Below are positions 32,628 through 42,600 of a stretch of DNA of 64,000 nt, piece after piece. This DNA comes from Bifidobacterium cuniculi. Its GTDB lineage: Bacteria > Actinomycetota > Actinomycetes > Actinomycetales > Bifidobacteriaceae. The position numbers and the translations under genes were made by a program. Under the pieces are notes generated by a model that did no database searches, was not told where the DNA came from, and was given only the letters and a program-made list of their open reading frames with translations. Location: assembly GCF_000741575.1 (NCBI RefSeq), contig NZ_JGYV01000001.1, positions 558,001 through 622,000 of the forward strand, in the 5' to 3' direction. Numbering within the stretch: the first letter of the stretch is position 1; each line of letters begins with the position of its first letter.

Positions 32628-32984
32628 ATGAGACAGGTCACCTTGGCCGCGGCCCCGCAAATCGTCCAACCCAGCCGGCAGGCCATCGAACAGGCATGCG
32701 GCTACATCGAACAGAACGCCACGTTGAAGACACTGCTGATCATCATCGGCGCCGTGTTCCTGATCATCACCATCACCCTGCTCGTCATCCGCAAGTTCTG
32801 GCCGCAAACCCCTGTGGGCCAAAGCATGAACGCGGGCAACGGCAAGGTCATCTGGTGCATCGCCGGCATGCTCACCGGCCTGATCTTCATCCTGCCCGCC
32901 CAGATCCTGCCGTTCCTGACCTCATTGGTGATGACGCTCGTGCAGGTGCTCCTCAACATCATCGCCGCCATCTTCCACCTGTAA
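32628..32984 (+). CDS. Small two-helix membrane protein of the transfer module
   Basis: 118 residues with helices TLKTLLIIIGAVFLIITITL (about 32-51) and VIWCIAGMLTGLIFILPAQI (about 75-94) and a further hydrophobic C-terminus. Size and topology resemble VirB2/TrbC-type or other small T4SS membrane subunits. GAAAGGCGAACACC precedes the ATG. The next gene follows after 19 bp, in the same operon. Confidence 0.6.
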   Translation: MRQVTLAAAPQIVQPSRQAIEQACGYIEQNATLKTLLIIIGAVFLIITITLLVIRKFWPQTPVGQSMNAGNGKVIWCIAGMLTGLIFILPAQILPFLTSLVMTLVQVLLNIIAAIFHL

Positions 32985-33003
32985 GCACACCGGGGGGAAA
33001 ACC

Positions 33004-33393
33004 GTGTTGTATGATCTGACGCGCGTGTCGGGCGAACGGGTCAAACAGGTCGACGAGCTGCATGTGGGCGGCCGCGTGTGGATCACCTCCACGAACCTGT
33101 TCCTCCTATTGGGCGGCGCCGCCGCAGGCGCGCTCGTGGCGTCCGCACTCAGGTTGGTGTTCGCCGGCAATTGGCTCGTCTATTGCCTGATCCCCGTGGG
33201 CGCGCTCGTGGCGGTGGTGTTGTTCTCCCGCAAACGCTCCCGTGCGGGCGAGGTCAACCAACGCCGGTGGGACAAGTGGAGGGACCGGCATGGCCAACCC
33301 GACCATGAGTTCATCCTGCCGGGCAACCCCGAACCGTTTCTGCCCAACCAACGTGAAATCGTGTTGTGGCACTGCCACCCATACAAACCCTGA
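33004..33393 (+). CDS. TcpE/PrgI-like membrane protein (GTG start)
   Basis: 129 residues. Two adjacent membrane helices (FLLLGGAAAGALVASALRLV and WLVYCLIPVGALVAVVLF) follow a short soluble N-terminus, and a basic soluble tail follows (RKRSRAGEVNQRRWDKWRD). This layout is that of TcpE/PrgI-type conjugation subunits. GTG at 33004 is preceded by GGGGGGAAAACC. It is followed by a strong terminator. Assignment rests on topology and context. Confidence 0.55.
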   Translation: MLYDLTRVSGERVKQVDELHVGGRVWITSTNLFLLLGGAAAGALVASALRLVFAGNWLVYCLIPVGALVAVVLFSRKRSRAGEVNQRRWDKWRDRHGQPDHEFILPGNPEPFLPNQREIVLWHCHPYKP

Positions 33394-33427
33394 CCCGCAC
33401 ACCATGCGCAGCGGACAGTTCCCAAAC

Positions 33428-33474
33428 AACCACCCCATGTGCTTTTGCCGACCGGGAAAGCACATGGGGTGGTT
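33428..33474. terminator. Bidirectional terminator
   Basis: 18-bp perfect stem AACCACCCCATGTGCTTT with complement, between convergent genes. Confidence 0.82.
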
Positions 33475-33491
33475 TGCGATCTGATGGCGGG

Positions 33492-33797
33492 TTATGGGCG
33501 CAAGCGCCGGATCGCCTCACCATGCAAGCACGCCCACTGCCATTGCGTGCGCACACGCCGCCATGCCCGCCCGTCCGCGTCCATGGTGCGCATGTGTCCG
33601 GCCAACCGGGCGGCCCGCCGGTCCCAAGCCACCAGTCGCGCATCCAGTTCGCTGGGGGACAGGGGAGCGTAGCGGCGCATGAGGGTCCGGCAATCATACT
33701 CGTCCATCGCCGCCAGATACGCCCCCCTGGCCTCTTTCCATTGCGCCAACGCCTGCCGGTAGGCGGGGCCGCGTTCACCGTTGCTGACGGCCGCCAT
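33492..33797 (-). CDS. Small basic helical protein, unknown
   Basis: 101 residues, MAAVSNGERGPAYRQALAQW, Arg-, Ala- and Trp-rich, predicted all helical. Its start overlaps the end of the 38-codon gene upstream by 23 bp. It is the last gene of the minus-strand series that includes the pilus genes. No family is recognised. Confidence 0.5.
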   Translation of the reverse strand: MAAVSNGERGPAYRQALAQWKEARGAYLAAMDEYDCRTLMRRYAPLSPSELDARLVAWDRRAARLAGHMRTMDADGRAWRRVRTQWQWACLHGEAIRRLRP

Positions 33798-33891
33798 CTG
33801 GCGCCCACATGTCCTGGCTGCGCGCGCACCAGGTGATGCGCTCCCATAATGCCGTATCGGTCAACGCCCGCACATCCACATCCGGCATCAT
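33775..33891 (-). CDS. 38-residue protein, unknown
   Basis: MMPDVDVRALTDTALWERIT then WCARSQDMWAPDGGRQQR. The ribosome-binding site AAGGAGGG is strong and 6 nt before the ATG at 33891, and GGACGCATG lies upstream, so it is probably translated. It overlaps the next gene start. Confidence 0.45.
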   Translation of the reverse strand: MMPDVDVRALTDTALWERITWCARSQDMWAPDGGRQQR

Positions 33892-33953
33892 GGCAACCCT
33901 CCTTTTCCCTGTGAACGATGTTGCCGGCCCCATGCGTCCTTTTGGCTGCGGGG

Positions 33954-34916
33954 TCAGCGCCTCCGGTGCGCCACCCGTCCCGCATGCCGGTGCGCCGACA
34001 AGCATACGGCCACCGGCAAGCCCGCCACACCCACACCCAAAGCCGCCAACCGGGCCATCCACACCGGGTCCACACCGCCGGCCACAGTAGGGGCGTGCGC
34101 GCGCATGGCGGCCATCTCACCGGCCGGGATGCGTTCACCGGTGACGAGCAACCGGTGCGAGTTGACGAAAATCGGCGTGCACGTCACCAACGTCACCAGA
34201 TCCCGTCCCGGTTCTATCCGCAATGCCTTCGTGTCCCGGGGCAGTACGGTGCGGATGTCCGCCACACGGTAGGACAGGGTGCGGGTGCCGGTGCGGATCG
34301 TGAACACATCCCCCCGTTCCAGTTCGTCCAACCGGCTGAACAACGCCTTGTCCGCCTCCCCGGTATGCCCCGTCAACACCGCATGCGTGCCTTGGCCGCC
34401 CACGGGCAGGCTGGTGCCATGCAAATGGCCCACGCCACGGTCCAACGCGGACGCGTCAGCACCATGCCTGATCGGCATGTCCACATGGATGCGGGGGATC
34501 AGCAACTGGCCCATGACCCCGTCGCCATAATCCACCGCACCCCAATACGCCTTGTCGGAGGCGAACGAGAAATCACCCGACACCCCATCTTGCGACAGGG
34601 TTTCCCCGATCACCTGCGGTTTCGACGCCAACGCCCGGTTGTACTTGTCCCCTTGGGCGGACAGGTCCCGTGCCGGGTCGGTCTGCACGGCCATGGCGGC
34701 CGCCCGCGCCTGCTCCACACCGGCCTCATGGCGTTCCACCATGATCCACGCGAACACGAACACACCCAACAGGGCGCACACCACCATCACCACAGTCAAC
34801 ACCCGCACCAGGCGGCGCCGGTGCGCACGGGCCCGCCGTTCACCACGGCGCGTGCACCGTCCACGGGCCGGATCATGCCCGGTGACGATCCATTCCCATT
34901 CATCCTGCTTGTCCAT
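33954..34916 (-). CDS. Class C (pilus) sortase
   Basis: 320 residues. The N-terminal membrane helix (VRVLTVVMVVCALLGVFVFA) and a C-terminal one (LAALGVGVAGLPVAVCL) are typical of class C. The catalytic His is in LTGHTG and the catalytic Cys is in LVTCTPIFVNSHRLLVTGER, with the conserved NxHR arginine. Class C sortases link pilin subunits covalently through their LPxTG-like signals at the cell surface. It is the third gene of a pilus operon, after the major and tip pilin genes. Confidence 0.92.
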   Translation of the reverse strand: MDKQDEWEWIVTGHDPARGRCTRRGERRARAHRRRLVRVLTVVMVVCALLGVFVFAWIMVERHEAGVEQARAAAMAVQTDPARDLSAQGDKYNRALASKPQVIGETLSQDGVSGDFSFASDKAYWGAVDYGDGVMGQLLIPRIHVDMPIRHGADASALDRGVGHLHGTSLPVGGQGTHAVLTGHTGEADKALFSRLDELERGDVFTIRTGTRTLSYRVADIRTVLPRDTKALRIEPGRDLVTLVTCTPIFVNSHRLLVTGERIPAGEMAAMRAHAPTVAGGVDPVWMARLAALGVGVAGLPVAVCLSAHRHAGRVAHRRR

Positions 34917-34953
34917 GACCCCGCCCTATACGTCACACCCATCCCATACAAGG

Positions 34954-34988
34954 GTGCGCCCCACACCGCAATCGGGCATGGGGCGCAC
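34954..34988 (-). terminator. Hairpin between tip pilin and sortase genes
   Basis: 10-bp stem GTGCGCCCCA with complement. It could reduce read-through so that sortase is made at a lower level than the pilins. Confidence 0.5.
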
Positions 34989-35022
34989 ACACACGGCCAC
35001 CAGAGGTTTTGCCGGTCAGGGG

Positions 35023-36789
35023 TTATGCCTTGCGGCGGAGCTTCCACACGCACACACCGGCACCGACCGCGATCAACAGCACCAATGCGCCGCCGCCAAT
35101 CAGCCAGGCGAGCGTGGCCGAACCGGTCTCCGGCATCGTCGTGGCCAGCGGCGCCCACTGGGCGTACAGGGTGACGTCATGGTCGACCATCGGCACACCC
35201 TTGCCTGGCTGGTACGCGGTGCCCTTGCCGTCCGCCTGCGTGTTCCACCCGGTCAACGTGAACCCGTCGCGGTGGAACGAACCGTTCACATCGTTTGGGA
35301 TGGTGACCGTCGTATCCCACCGCGTGTTCTGCGACGGGTGAGAACCCTCGCCACCGTTCGCGTCGTAATGCAGGTTGATGGTCAGGGGCGTCCACGAACC
35401 GTACACGGTGGTGTCCTGGGTGATGGGGGTCGTGTCGAACCCGTACGCGGCGGACGTGTCATCCCGGCCGGTCTTCCACCCGTCGAACCGCCATCCACGG
35501 ATGATGTTGGTGGCTCCCGTCTTCCATGGGGAGGTGTTGGGCACGGTTGCACCGGGGGAGAACTCACGCGCATCCGGCACACCCGGCATGCTGCCCGTGT
35601 ATTCAGCGGGTTTGTCCGCATCATACGTGAACCGTACATTCTTCACCCAGATCGCATACACAGTCGTGTTCTCATGCGGCATCGTGATCTGCGCCTGCGG
35701 CGCAGAGGCGTTCCGGTCCGGTGACCAGCCCTTGAAGGTGTATCCGGGACGGGTCAACTGGGAGGAATCCCAACAGTCTCCATCCTTGGCCCCGGTCGCC
35801 AGATTGATAGTGTCACCACCCACATAGTAGACGAGGCAACCGTTCTTCACGCCTTGCGTGGGAATGCCATCACCGTCCATGACTGGCACACCGTTGTTCG
35901 TGTCCGGGGCGTTCGGATCGTACTTCAGCTCATATGCCACCAACGCTTTGATCGGCTGAACGGACGCTTGGCGGCCACCAACGGTGTCATACCTCAGTTT
36001 CAAGGTATTGCCAGCGAAAGTCACACCAAGATAATGCTTCTGGGCATGATCATCGAACAGGTTGTTATTGGGGTCCATGCCACCATTCCAACCATTGAAC
36101 CCATACTGTGCCAAATGGGTGTCACGGCGTACGTAAGCTCCGTCGAACCCGCCGAGTAACTGCACCCCTTCCTTCGGCCCGTTATTCGGTTCGCCGTCCA
36201 AATCCTGAAAACCCGCCAATCCCTTGATGTTTTCCGGCATGGGATTGCCGTTTTCATCCAGAAGCCTCAACGTATAGTCCATGTACTTGGCCACAGTGCC
36301 GGGGTATTTATAATCGCCACCCGCGCCGAACCAGGTGCCATGCGCATTCGACCCCTGCGCAGGGCCATCGATGCTGAAAACGGCCTTCTGGTAGTCGTTA
36401 ACTATGAAATCACCTTGCAACTGGTGGGGCTTCCCGTCAGAAGTGCGGTAAGTGCCGATATTGGTGACGCGTAGAGATGCGTTTTTCTTCGTTGGCCGCC
36501 AACGGATCCACCCAGTGTATGTTCCTGAGGTATCCACCTCGAACCCATTCACATTGATGACGTTCTCTTTGGTGACATTGGTGGTATCAATCTGCACATT
36601 GGAATACTCAGGACGAGCCAACGTCTCCTGCAGATCATAGATAGGCAACCCCTCCGATGTATGCCCCATGGGGACGAATGGGGCAGCGGCCGCCACACCC
36701 ACACCCATCAACGCCACAGGAACGGCGATGATGAGGGCGAGCATGGCGGCCACACAACGGGGCAGCCTTGAAGGAGTACTGGTGTTCAC
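35023..36789 (-). CDS. Tip pilin / adhesin with InlB-like repeats and MPETG sorting signal
   Basis: 588 residues from GTG at 36789, with AAAGGA upstream; an earlier in-frame ATG has none. A signal peptide is present (CVAAMLALIIAVPVALMGVG). The centre is beta-rich and the C-terminal third has several Listeria-Bacteroides repeats (GYTFKGWSPDRNA, YDANGGEGSH, GFTLTGWNTQADG, VTLYAQW). It ends with MPETG, a hydrophobic helix and KLRRKA. An LPxTG variant in a tip pilin suits single addition by the neighbouring class C sortase. Codon use is lower in GC in its middle part (36000-36700), suggesting separate origin. Confidence 0.85.
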   Translation of the reverse strand: MNTSTPSRLPRCVAAMLALIIAVPVALMGVGVAAAAPFVPMGHTSEGLPIYDLQETLARPEYSNVQIDTTNVTKENVINVNGFEVDTSGTYTGWIRWRPTKKNASLRVTNIGTYRTSDGKPHQLQGDFIVNDYQKAVFSIDGPAQGSNAHGTWFGAGGDYKYPGTVAKYMDYTLRLLDENGNPMPENIKGLAGFQDLDGEPNNGPKEGVQLLGGFDGAYVRRDTHLAQYGFNGWNGGMDPNNNLFDDHAQKHYLGVTFAGNTLKLRYDTVGGRQASVQPIKALVAYELKYDPNAPDTNNGVPVMDGDGIPTQGVKNGCLVYYVGGDTINLATGAKDGDCWDSSQLTRPGYTFKGWSPDRNASAPQAQITMPHENTTVYAIWVKNVRFTYDADKPAEYTGSMPGVPDAREFSPGATVPNTSPWKTGATNIIRGWRFDGWKTGRDDTSAAYGFDTTPITQDTTVYGSWTPLTINLHYDANGGEGSHPSQNTRWDTTVTIPNDVNGSFHRDGFTLTGWNTQADGKGTAYQPGKGVPMVDHDVTLYAQWAPLATTMPETGSATLAWLIGGGALVLLIAVGAGVCVWKLRRKA

Positions 36790-36820
36790 AATCAGTCCTT
36801 TCCAACAGGTTGCCGGCCGG

Positions 36821-38383
36821 TCAGGCACGGCTCTTGAGCATGTACGCGGAAACGCCCGCGGCACCGGCTGCGAGAATGATCGCCATGCCGGCGAACAACA
36901 GGACCGCCAACGTGGACGAACCCGTCTTCGGCAACTGCGACACGTTATCCACGTTCTGCACCGTCACCATCGGCACACCAGCCTTGCCATCCGCATTGTT
37001 CACACCGGTGACCAAACCCGCCTGATCGACACCCACGGCAGTGACCTTGCCGTCCTCCGTGATCGTCACCCTGAACGACGGTTTGATATGCGTGAAATAC
37101 CCATCCGGCACGGTGGTCTCCTTGACCAGATACGTACCCGCACCCAGGCTGCGGAAATCAATCACGCCATCCGCGCCGGTCCTCAACTCCGTGGCCGCGT
37201 TTTCCGCATCCACATACGACCATTGCTTCGTGCCGGCGTTCCAGTTCATCCACTTGTTCTGATGCAACGCGGACTGGTTCTGGATCTTGAACCCGGCGCC
37301 GGCGACCGTCTTGCTGGTGTTGCCTGCGGACACCTTGCGCAACCCGAAATCGTACGTGTTGAGCGTCGTCGTGACCGTCGGCACCGTGGGTTTCGGCTGG
37401 CCATCCAGGAACACACCGTCCTTCCAACCGGGGGTGACACCCACCTTGTTGACGGCCGGCTTGGACTTGTCCAATGTGGTCATGCGGGTGCTGTAGGTGA
37501 CCGTCACCTGCTTGCCCTCATGGGCGGCGACGAACGTGTTCTTGGACACGGCGGTGAACCCGTTGCCGGTTTTCGTGGGGGTGTTGAACTGGCCGGTCAC
37601 ATCCGCACCATCCACGGTCGCGTGGAACGTGCCCGCCACATACTCCATGTTCTCCATCACGTCCCCGATGGTGACGGTCTGCACGGCGGCGGCGTTCGGC
37701 ACGGTGAACCGCACACGGTACTCGCGGGTCTCCGAATTCGTGGCGGACGCCTCATCGACCCATTGGCCGGCGAGGTTCTTCACCTTCTTCTCCGGTTTGA
37801 TGCCGTTGGACTTGACGGTCGTCCTGCCGATCGGCTTCCTGTTCAAACTGTTCTTGCCCCGCACCGTCGAGGAGATGAGGATCGGCACACCATCCGTGTC
37901 CGTGACCAGGTAATAGCCGGCCGGCAACTGCATCGTCACGCTTTCCGTGGTGGATGCCGGCACGGTCTTCTTCTGCAAATCCTTGCCGTCCACGCTCGTG
38001 GCCAACCGGGCCGCCAACTGGCGGACCGTGTTCGTATCATCAGTGACACGCAGCAGGGTGCTTGCCGCGTTGTCACCGGCTTTGACAGTCACATGCTGCG
38101 CATCCAATGCGGCCTTCACCCACTGTTCGGTCGCGTTGCTCACCGAACGGGCGGACAGGCTCGCCAGATCGTTGCCGTTCATCACCACATCCGGGTATTC
38201 GGCGATGCGGTACACGGTCAGGTTCTTGCCCGCCAACGTGGACCCCTGACCGGCGGTGATCGTCAACTGGTCGGTGCCGGCGGGGATGTCCGCCGCCATG
38301 GCGGGCGCCACACCCACGCCGATCGACGCGAACAGCGCCAGTCCGGTAAGCCCGGCCGCCAATTGCCATTTCCTGCTTGTCAT
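36821..38383 (-). CDS. Major pilin (FimA/SpaA type) with LPKTG sorting signal
   Basis: 520 residues. Signal peptide MTSRKWQLAAGLTGLALFAS, then CnaB-type domains. The pilin-like lysine region GIKPEKKVKN is near residue 195, the E-box TYLVKETTVPDGY near residue 425, and the C-terminal LPKTG followed by a hydrophobic helix and KSRA. Class C sortase would polymerise this subunit via the pilin lysine. It is the promoter-proximal gene of the operon; GAAAGGA precedes the ATG and CGCATAGA lies upstream. Confidence 0.9.
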   Translation of the reverse strand: MTSRKWQLAAGLTGLALFASIGVGVAPAMAADIPAGTDQLTITAGQGSTLAGKNLTVYRIAEYPDVVMNGNDLASLSARSVSNATEQWVKAALDAQHVTVKAGDNAASTLLRVTDDTNTVRQLAARLATSVDGKDLQKKTVPASTTESVTMQLPAGYYLVTDTDGVPILISSTVRGKNSLNRKPIGRTTVKSNGIKPEKKVKNLAGQWVDEASATNSETREYRVRFTVPNAAAVQTVTIGDVMENMEYVAGTFHATVDGADVTGQFNTPTKTGNGFTAVSKNTFVAAHEGKQVTVTYSTRMTTLDKSKPAVNKVGVTPGWKDGVFLDGQPKPTVPTVTTTLNTYDFGLRKVSAGNTSKTVAGAGFKIQNQSALHQNKWMNWNAGTKQWSYVDAENAATELRTGADGVIDFRSLGAGTYLVKETTVPDGYFTHIKPSFRVTITEDGKVTAVGVDQAGLVTGVNNADGKAGVPMVTVQNVDNVSQLPKTGSSTLAVLLFAGMAIILAAGAAGVSAYMLKSRA

Positions 38384-38515
38384 CTGCGTATCCTTTCACG
38401 CACGCTGTATGGGACGCCGCATGTCTATGCGCCCACACGCCACACCCCTGTGCGCCACACCCGGCACACACCCAGTACACTGGGAACACACGCCGGGGCC
38501 GCCACCGGCACCGGC

Positions 38516-38800
38516 ATGCGCGCCAAGGCGTGGAAGGTGTTCGATCAGGACAAGGAGTGGTTCCCCGCGCTCACGTATCTGAACTCCATGCCGGAGGAGG
38601 ATCAGAAGAACACCCAGTGCCATGTGGGGTACAACTCCACGGACAACACCTCGCCAATGGTGTGCGCCACGTTCGCGCCAATACCGTTCACCATCAAGGA
38701 CATCCCCGTGACCATTGATGTGGGCACGAGCCATGCGCAAGCCGACGTGGGCAATGTGCTCAAGGAGTTGATGGGGGACGCACCCCAACCAAACGCCTAG
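38516..38800 (+). CDS. Small protein or gene fragment, unknown
   Basis: 94 residues, MRAKAWKVFDQDKEWFPALT, with a plausible soluble alpha/beta composition and natural codon use. It lacks a clear ribosome-binding site, and the frame remains open upstream, so it may be the 3' remnant of a longer gene. It overlaps the convergent gene by 4 bp. Confidence 0.4.
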   Translation: MRAKAWKVFDQDKEWFPALTYLNSMPEEDQKNTQCHVGYNSTDNTSPMVCATFAPIPFTIKDIPVTIDVGTSHAQADVGNVLKELMGDAPQPNA

Positions 38801-39600
38801 GCCAACAGGTTGGCGACGGTGGTGGCCATGTCACGGTGTTCGAGGTTGAGGTCCGCCAACACATTCATCATGTCCACCGCCTGCTGCCGGTGTGCCCGGT
38901 ACCAGCCGGTCACCGCTTGCGGCGTCAACGCGTCCGGGGTGAACACCTGCGGGTACACGTCCCGGAGCGTGCGCAGCATACGCACCGCGTACCGTTGCCC
39001 GTCCGCACCAACCGTCGCGTACGCGACCGCCGTGTAGGCGGACAGGACGGCGCTGCCGTACTCGCATACGGGCACCAGGTCACGCGCCAAGGCGCACAAC
39101 ATCGCCAACGGGTAGCCGTCCGGCCATGCCACGTCCACCCATGCGGCCGCTGTCTGGCGGCACTGGTCGGCGTCCTCACTGCCCTCGCCGGTGGCGGCGG
39201 ACAGTGCCATGGCCGCCAAACGGTCCGGGTTGGTGGGGATCGTGTCCATCAACTGGTAGGTGAGTTGCCCATGGTCGGCGACGTCCACCTGGTTGAGGAT
39301 GGTGAGGGTGAGCATCATGCGCATGTGCCATGCGGCGTTGGTTTCCGTGCCGTAGCGCGCCCACACCTCTTGGGGCAGCCAGATCATCGGCAACCCCAAA
39401 TACATGTTGGTGACCGTGTCCATGGTGTTCGCCCATGGTGTGGGGCACGGCATGGGCGACCATGGTTGGACGCTGACCGTCTGCCCGTCCGCTTGTCCGG
39501 CGCTTTCGGCGAACCAGGTGTGGTACAGGTCCTCCATGCCGTCGTGCAATGGCACGGGGTTCGTGCACCATAGTGCGCTGGTGTTGTCCAACACGTCCAT
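38797..39600 (-). CDS. Helical protein, unknown
   Basis: 267 residues, MDVLDNTSALWCTNPVPLHD, predicted mostly helical with Ala-rich stretches (NPDRLAAMALSAATGEGSED). GGAAAGGATGATGGGGT precedes the ATG at 39600, and GCATAGA lies upstream. It follows the VirB6-like gene by 40 bp on the same strand and is probably cotranscribed, so a link with transfer is likely. No family is recognised. Confidence 0.55.
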   Translation of the reverse strand: MDVLDNTSALWCTNPVPLHDGMEDLYHTWFAESAGQADGQTVSVQPWSPMPCPTPWANTMDTVTNMYLGLPMIWLPQEVWARYGTETNAAWHMRMMLTLTILNQVDVADHGQLTYQLMDTIPTNPDRLAAMALSAATGEGSEDADQCRQTAAAWVDVAWPDGYPLAMLCALARDLVPVCEYGSAVLSAYTAVAYATVGADGQRYAVRMLRTLRDVYPQVFTPDALTPQAVTGWYRAHRQQAVDMMNVLADLNLEHRDMATTVANLLA

Positions 39601-39640
39601 ACCCCATCATCCTTTCCTAAGATTCCTTGCCGGCCATGTT

Positions 39641-42600
39641 CTATGCACCGTGCCCGGTTGGTGTGCCCACGGGCACGGACACGGGTTGGGGTGGCGCAGG
39701 CGGGGACGCCACGGGTTTGATGGACGGGCGCGGTGCCGTTTGCGCCACCGGCACCGGTCGCACATCACCCGGTCCGGTTTGTTGACCCATGGGGGTGGCG
39801 GGAGCGCCCATGCGCATGCGCGCCTGCTGTTCCACTGGTTGCATGTGTGGCGCCGCAACCGGCGTGGGGCCTGTTGGGGATGCCAACAGGGACATGAACC
39901 CCTTGGCGCGCCCGGCTGCGTCCCGCGCCCGCATCTGCGTGTTCTGGATGGCCTGGCCTGCGTGCTGCGCGCCCTTGGCCATACCCCGGCCGGCCACAGC
40001 CAATGCGACGGGTGTGGCCAATGGGGTGAACATCAACGCGCCCACACCCGCGACACCGGCCGCACGGGACAGGACGGGATGCTGTTCGTTGAAACGGTGG
40101 GCCTCACCGCGGGCGAACGCCATGGCCGCCCGCGTACGGTGCACGCCACCATCCCCGTCCGTGTGCAGTTCACGGGCCAATTGCAACCGGCCCGTCGCCG
40201 TTCGCATCAACTCACGTTCATGTTCCGCCTGCACACGCACCTGTTCACGTTGCCGATGTCCGGCCAGCAACTGTTGCTTCACCTCACTGATCTGCTCATC
40301 GCGTTCCGTTTGGCGGCCGGCCAAGCCTTGTTTGACCAGGGCGGCCACCTCCTCCTCGCTTGCCTGGGGGTGTTCGGCACGCACCTTGACCAGTTCCTCG
40401 TGCTCCATTTTGCGGGTGACGATGTTCCGGGCGGTTTTGTTGGCGGCAAGCTGCGTCATGTTGCCCGAGTCCGCCGCCAACCGGTCACGCGCCTCCCGGT
40501 CGATCCGCTCTTCGTCCCAATCGGGGTGTTCGACCATCAGGTTGTTCTTGATGCTGTCCAGATGATCACCCTGCTCCCGTTCCAATTGGCGTTCGAACGC
40601 ATTGTCCACCACACCGGAAGCATTCCCGTCGTGTCCATTGGGGGAGCCGACCGCCCGGTCCGCTTCCGACTGTTGGTTCGATTGGGCCGTATGCCGGCCT
40701 GCCCCGGTGCCCTTGCCTGCACCGTGCTGTCCATGCTGTCCATGCTGGCCTTGCCGGTAGCCGTGCTGCAACGCGTCCGACACGGACCCGGCCCGGGCGC
40801 CGTTCATCGCGGCCATGGCGACCGCACCGCCGGTGGCGCCGGCGGCCAGGGCGCCACCGGCGGCCATGGCCATACGGCCCGCCTTGCGCACCCCCTGGCC
40901 CACGGTGGAGCCGATGACGCCAAGCGCGCCGAAACTCAACGGGTCGCCCACATGCAGCACCCGGATGCACAACCACCGCAACCCCAGCACGCTCGCCAAG
41001 GGAAGCACGAGGCTGCACACGCCCATCACCATGACCGTCGCCGCCGTGTTGCCGTTGCGGTCGACGATGCCCAACGCCATCATGATCGTGTTCATCAGGA
41101 TGCACGAGACCGCCATGTACAAGCCCAGCACGGTGGGGGTGGCGATCATGCCCAGCATGCTGGTCACCGTCTTCGACAGGGTTTTGCGCCCCCGGTCGGG
41201 GCTTACCGCCCACACGATCAATGCGAACCACAACCCGGTGGCGCACAGGCACGCCAACGCGACCGCCAACAGGCGAAGCAGGCCGAAGCCCACGCCCCAG
41301 ATGAGCATGTTCACCAGACCGCTCAGGGCGAAGATAAACCCGCCGCCCACATCGGACCATTGCGCGCTGCCGTGCTGTTGGTTGACGGTGGCGATGGCCT
41401 TGATGGTGTTCTCCAACTGGCTGGCGTCCGTGTGCGTGCGGGCCGCCCACTGCCATGCGGTGTTCGAGTTCGACAGATCGAACTTCTTGACCACCGCACG
41501 CAACGCACCGTCATTGGGGTTGTTCAGGTTGCCGATGCGGGTGCGGTTGGCCTGCACCTGCTCATCACCCGACCCGTCCTTGACGGTCTGCGCGCTTTCT
41601 CCAAGCAGCCTGTGGTACTCCTCGTACGCTTGACGCACCCCTTTGGCGCCGTCGATCATTTTCCACGGGTTGGTGAGCAGGCTGAAATTAGTGACGATGG
41701 ACATGATCGCGCTCATTGGTTTGCCCGCTTGGATCGCCCCTATGATCTCCTGCTGTTCGGAGGTGGAGAACCCCGCGCCCGACAGCGCAGCCCGTGCGGC
41801 ATCCAGTGCCGTGTCCTTCAACTGGTGTTGCAGTTCTTCGCCCTTGGTGCTGTCCTCAACCGCCCACACACGCCAATCCTTGTTGGTGCTGCCATCCAAC
41901 GCACCTTCGCCGCTGACCGCCACCCGGCAATAGTTCGACAGTTTGTTCTTTTCACCAAGGCCACGGTTGGGGCCTGTGACGGCGTCGACCCATTGCCAGC
42001 CGCCACGGGACACGTACCCGTTGTCACCCTCACCGTCCCTCCAGGTGCACACGTCCCACATGGTGACCATCCGGTCGAGCATTTTCGCCGACGCGGCGGG
42101 TTTGATGTCACTGTCCGACCCGGTGGGCCCCTCCCCGTCGATGATCAGCAGGTCCGGGTTGAACGCCATCGCATACCCGCTGGCCTTCACCGGCGAGTTG
42201 GACCCGTTGAGGGACCGGAGCCGTTGTTCCGTGTCGCCGCCTTGGCCGGGTGGGGTGGCCATGGCGGCCGCGTTCGTCCGGTCCGCCTGGTCCAGCGGGT
42301 TGGCGCCCGCCCGGTACTCCAGCACACGGCAGAACACCTCCGTGCCGTTCTCCCCGGCGCCGTATTGGGCACGCGCCCACATGCGCAACCCCGTTTCCTC
42401 CCACATCGTGTTCATGCTGCGCAGGATCACATCATCCTGGCCCATGGATGCCTCCGCGCCCAACCGCGCCAGGTAGCGCCGGCAGGAGAGTTTGTTGGTG
42501 GTGGAGGTGGACGCGAGGAACGCGCCGGTGGATTTCATGCTCGCATCCAACGCGCCGGTGAGCTGATTGCCGGTTTTGCCGACGAGCTGGTCGGCGAACT

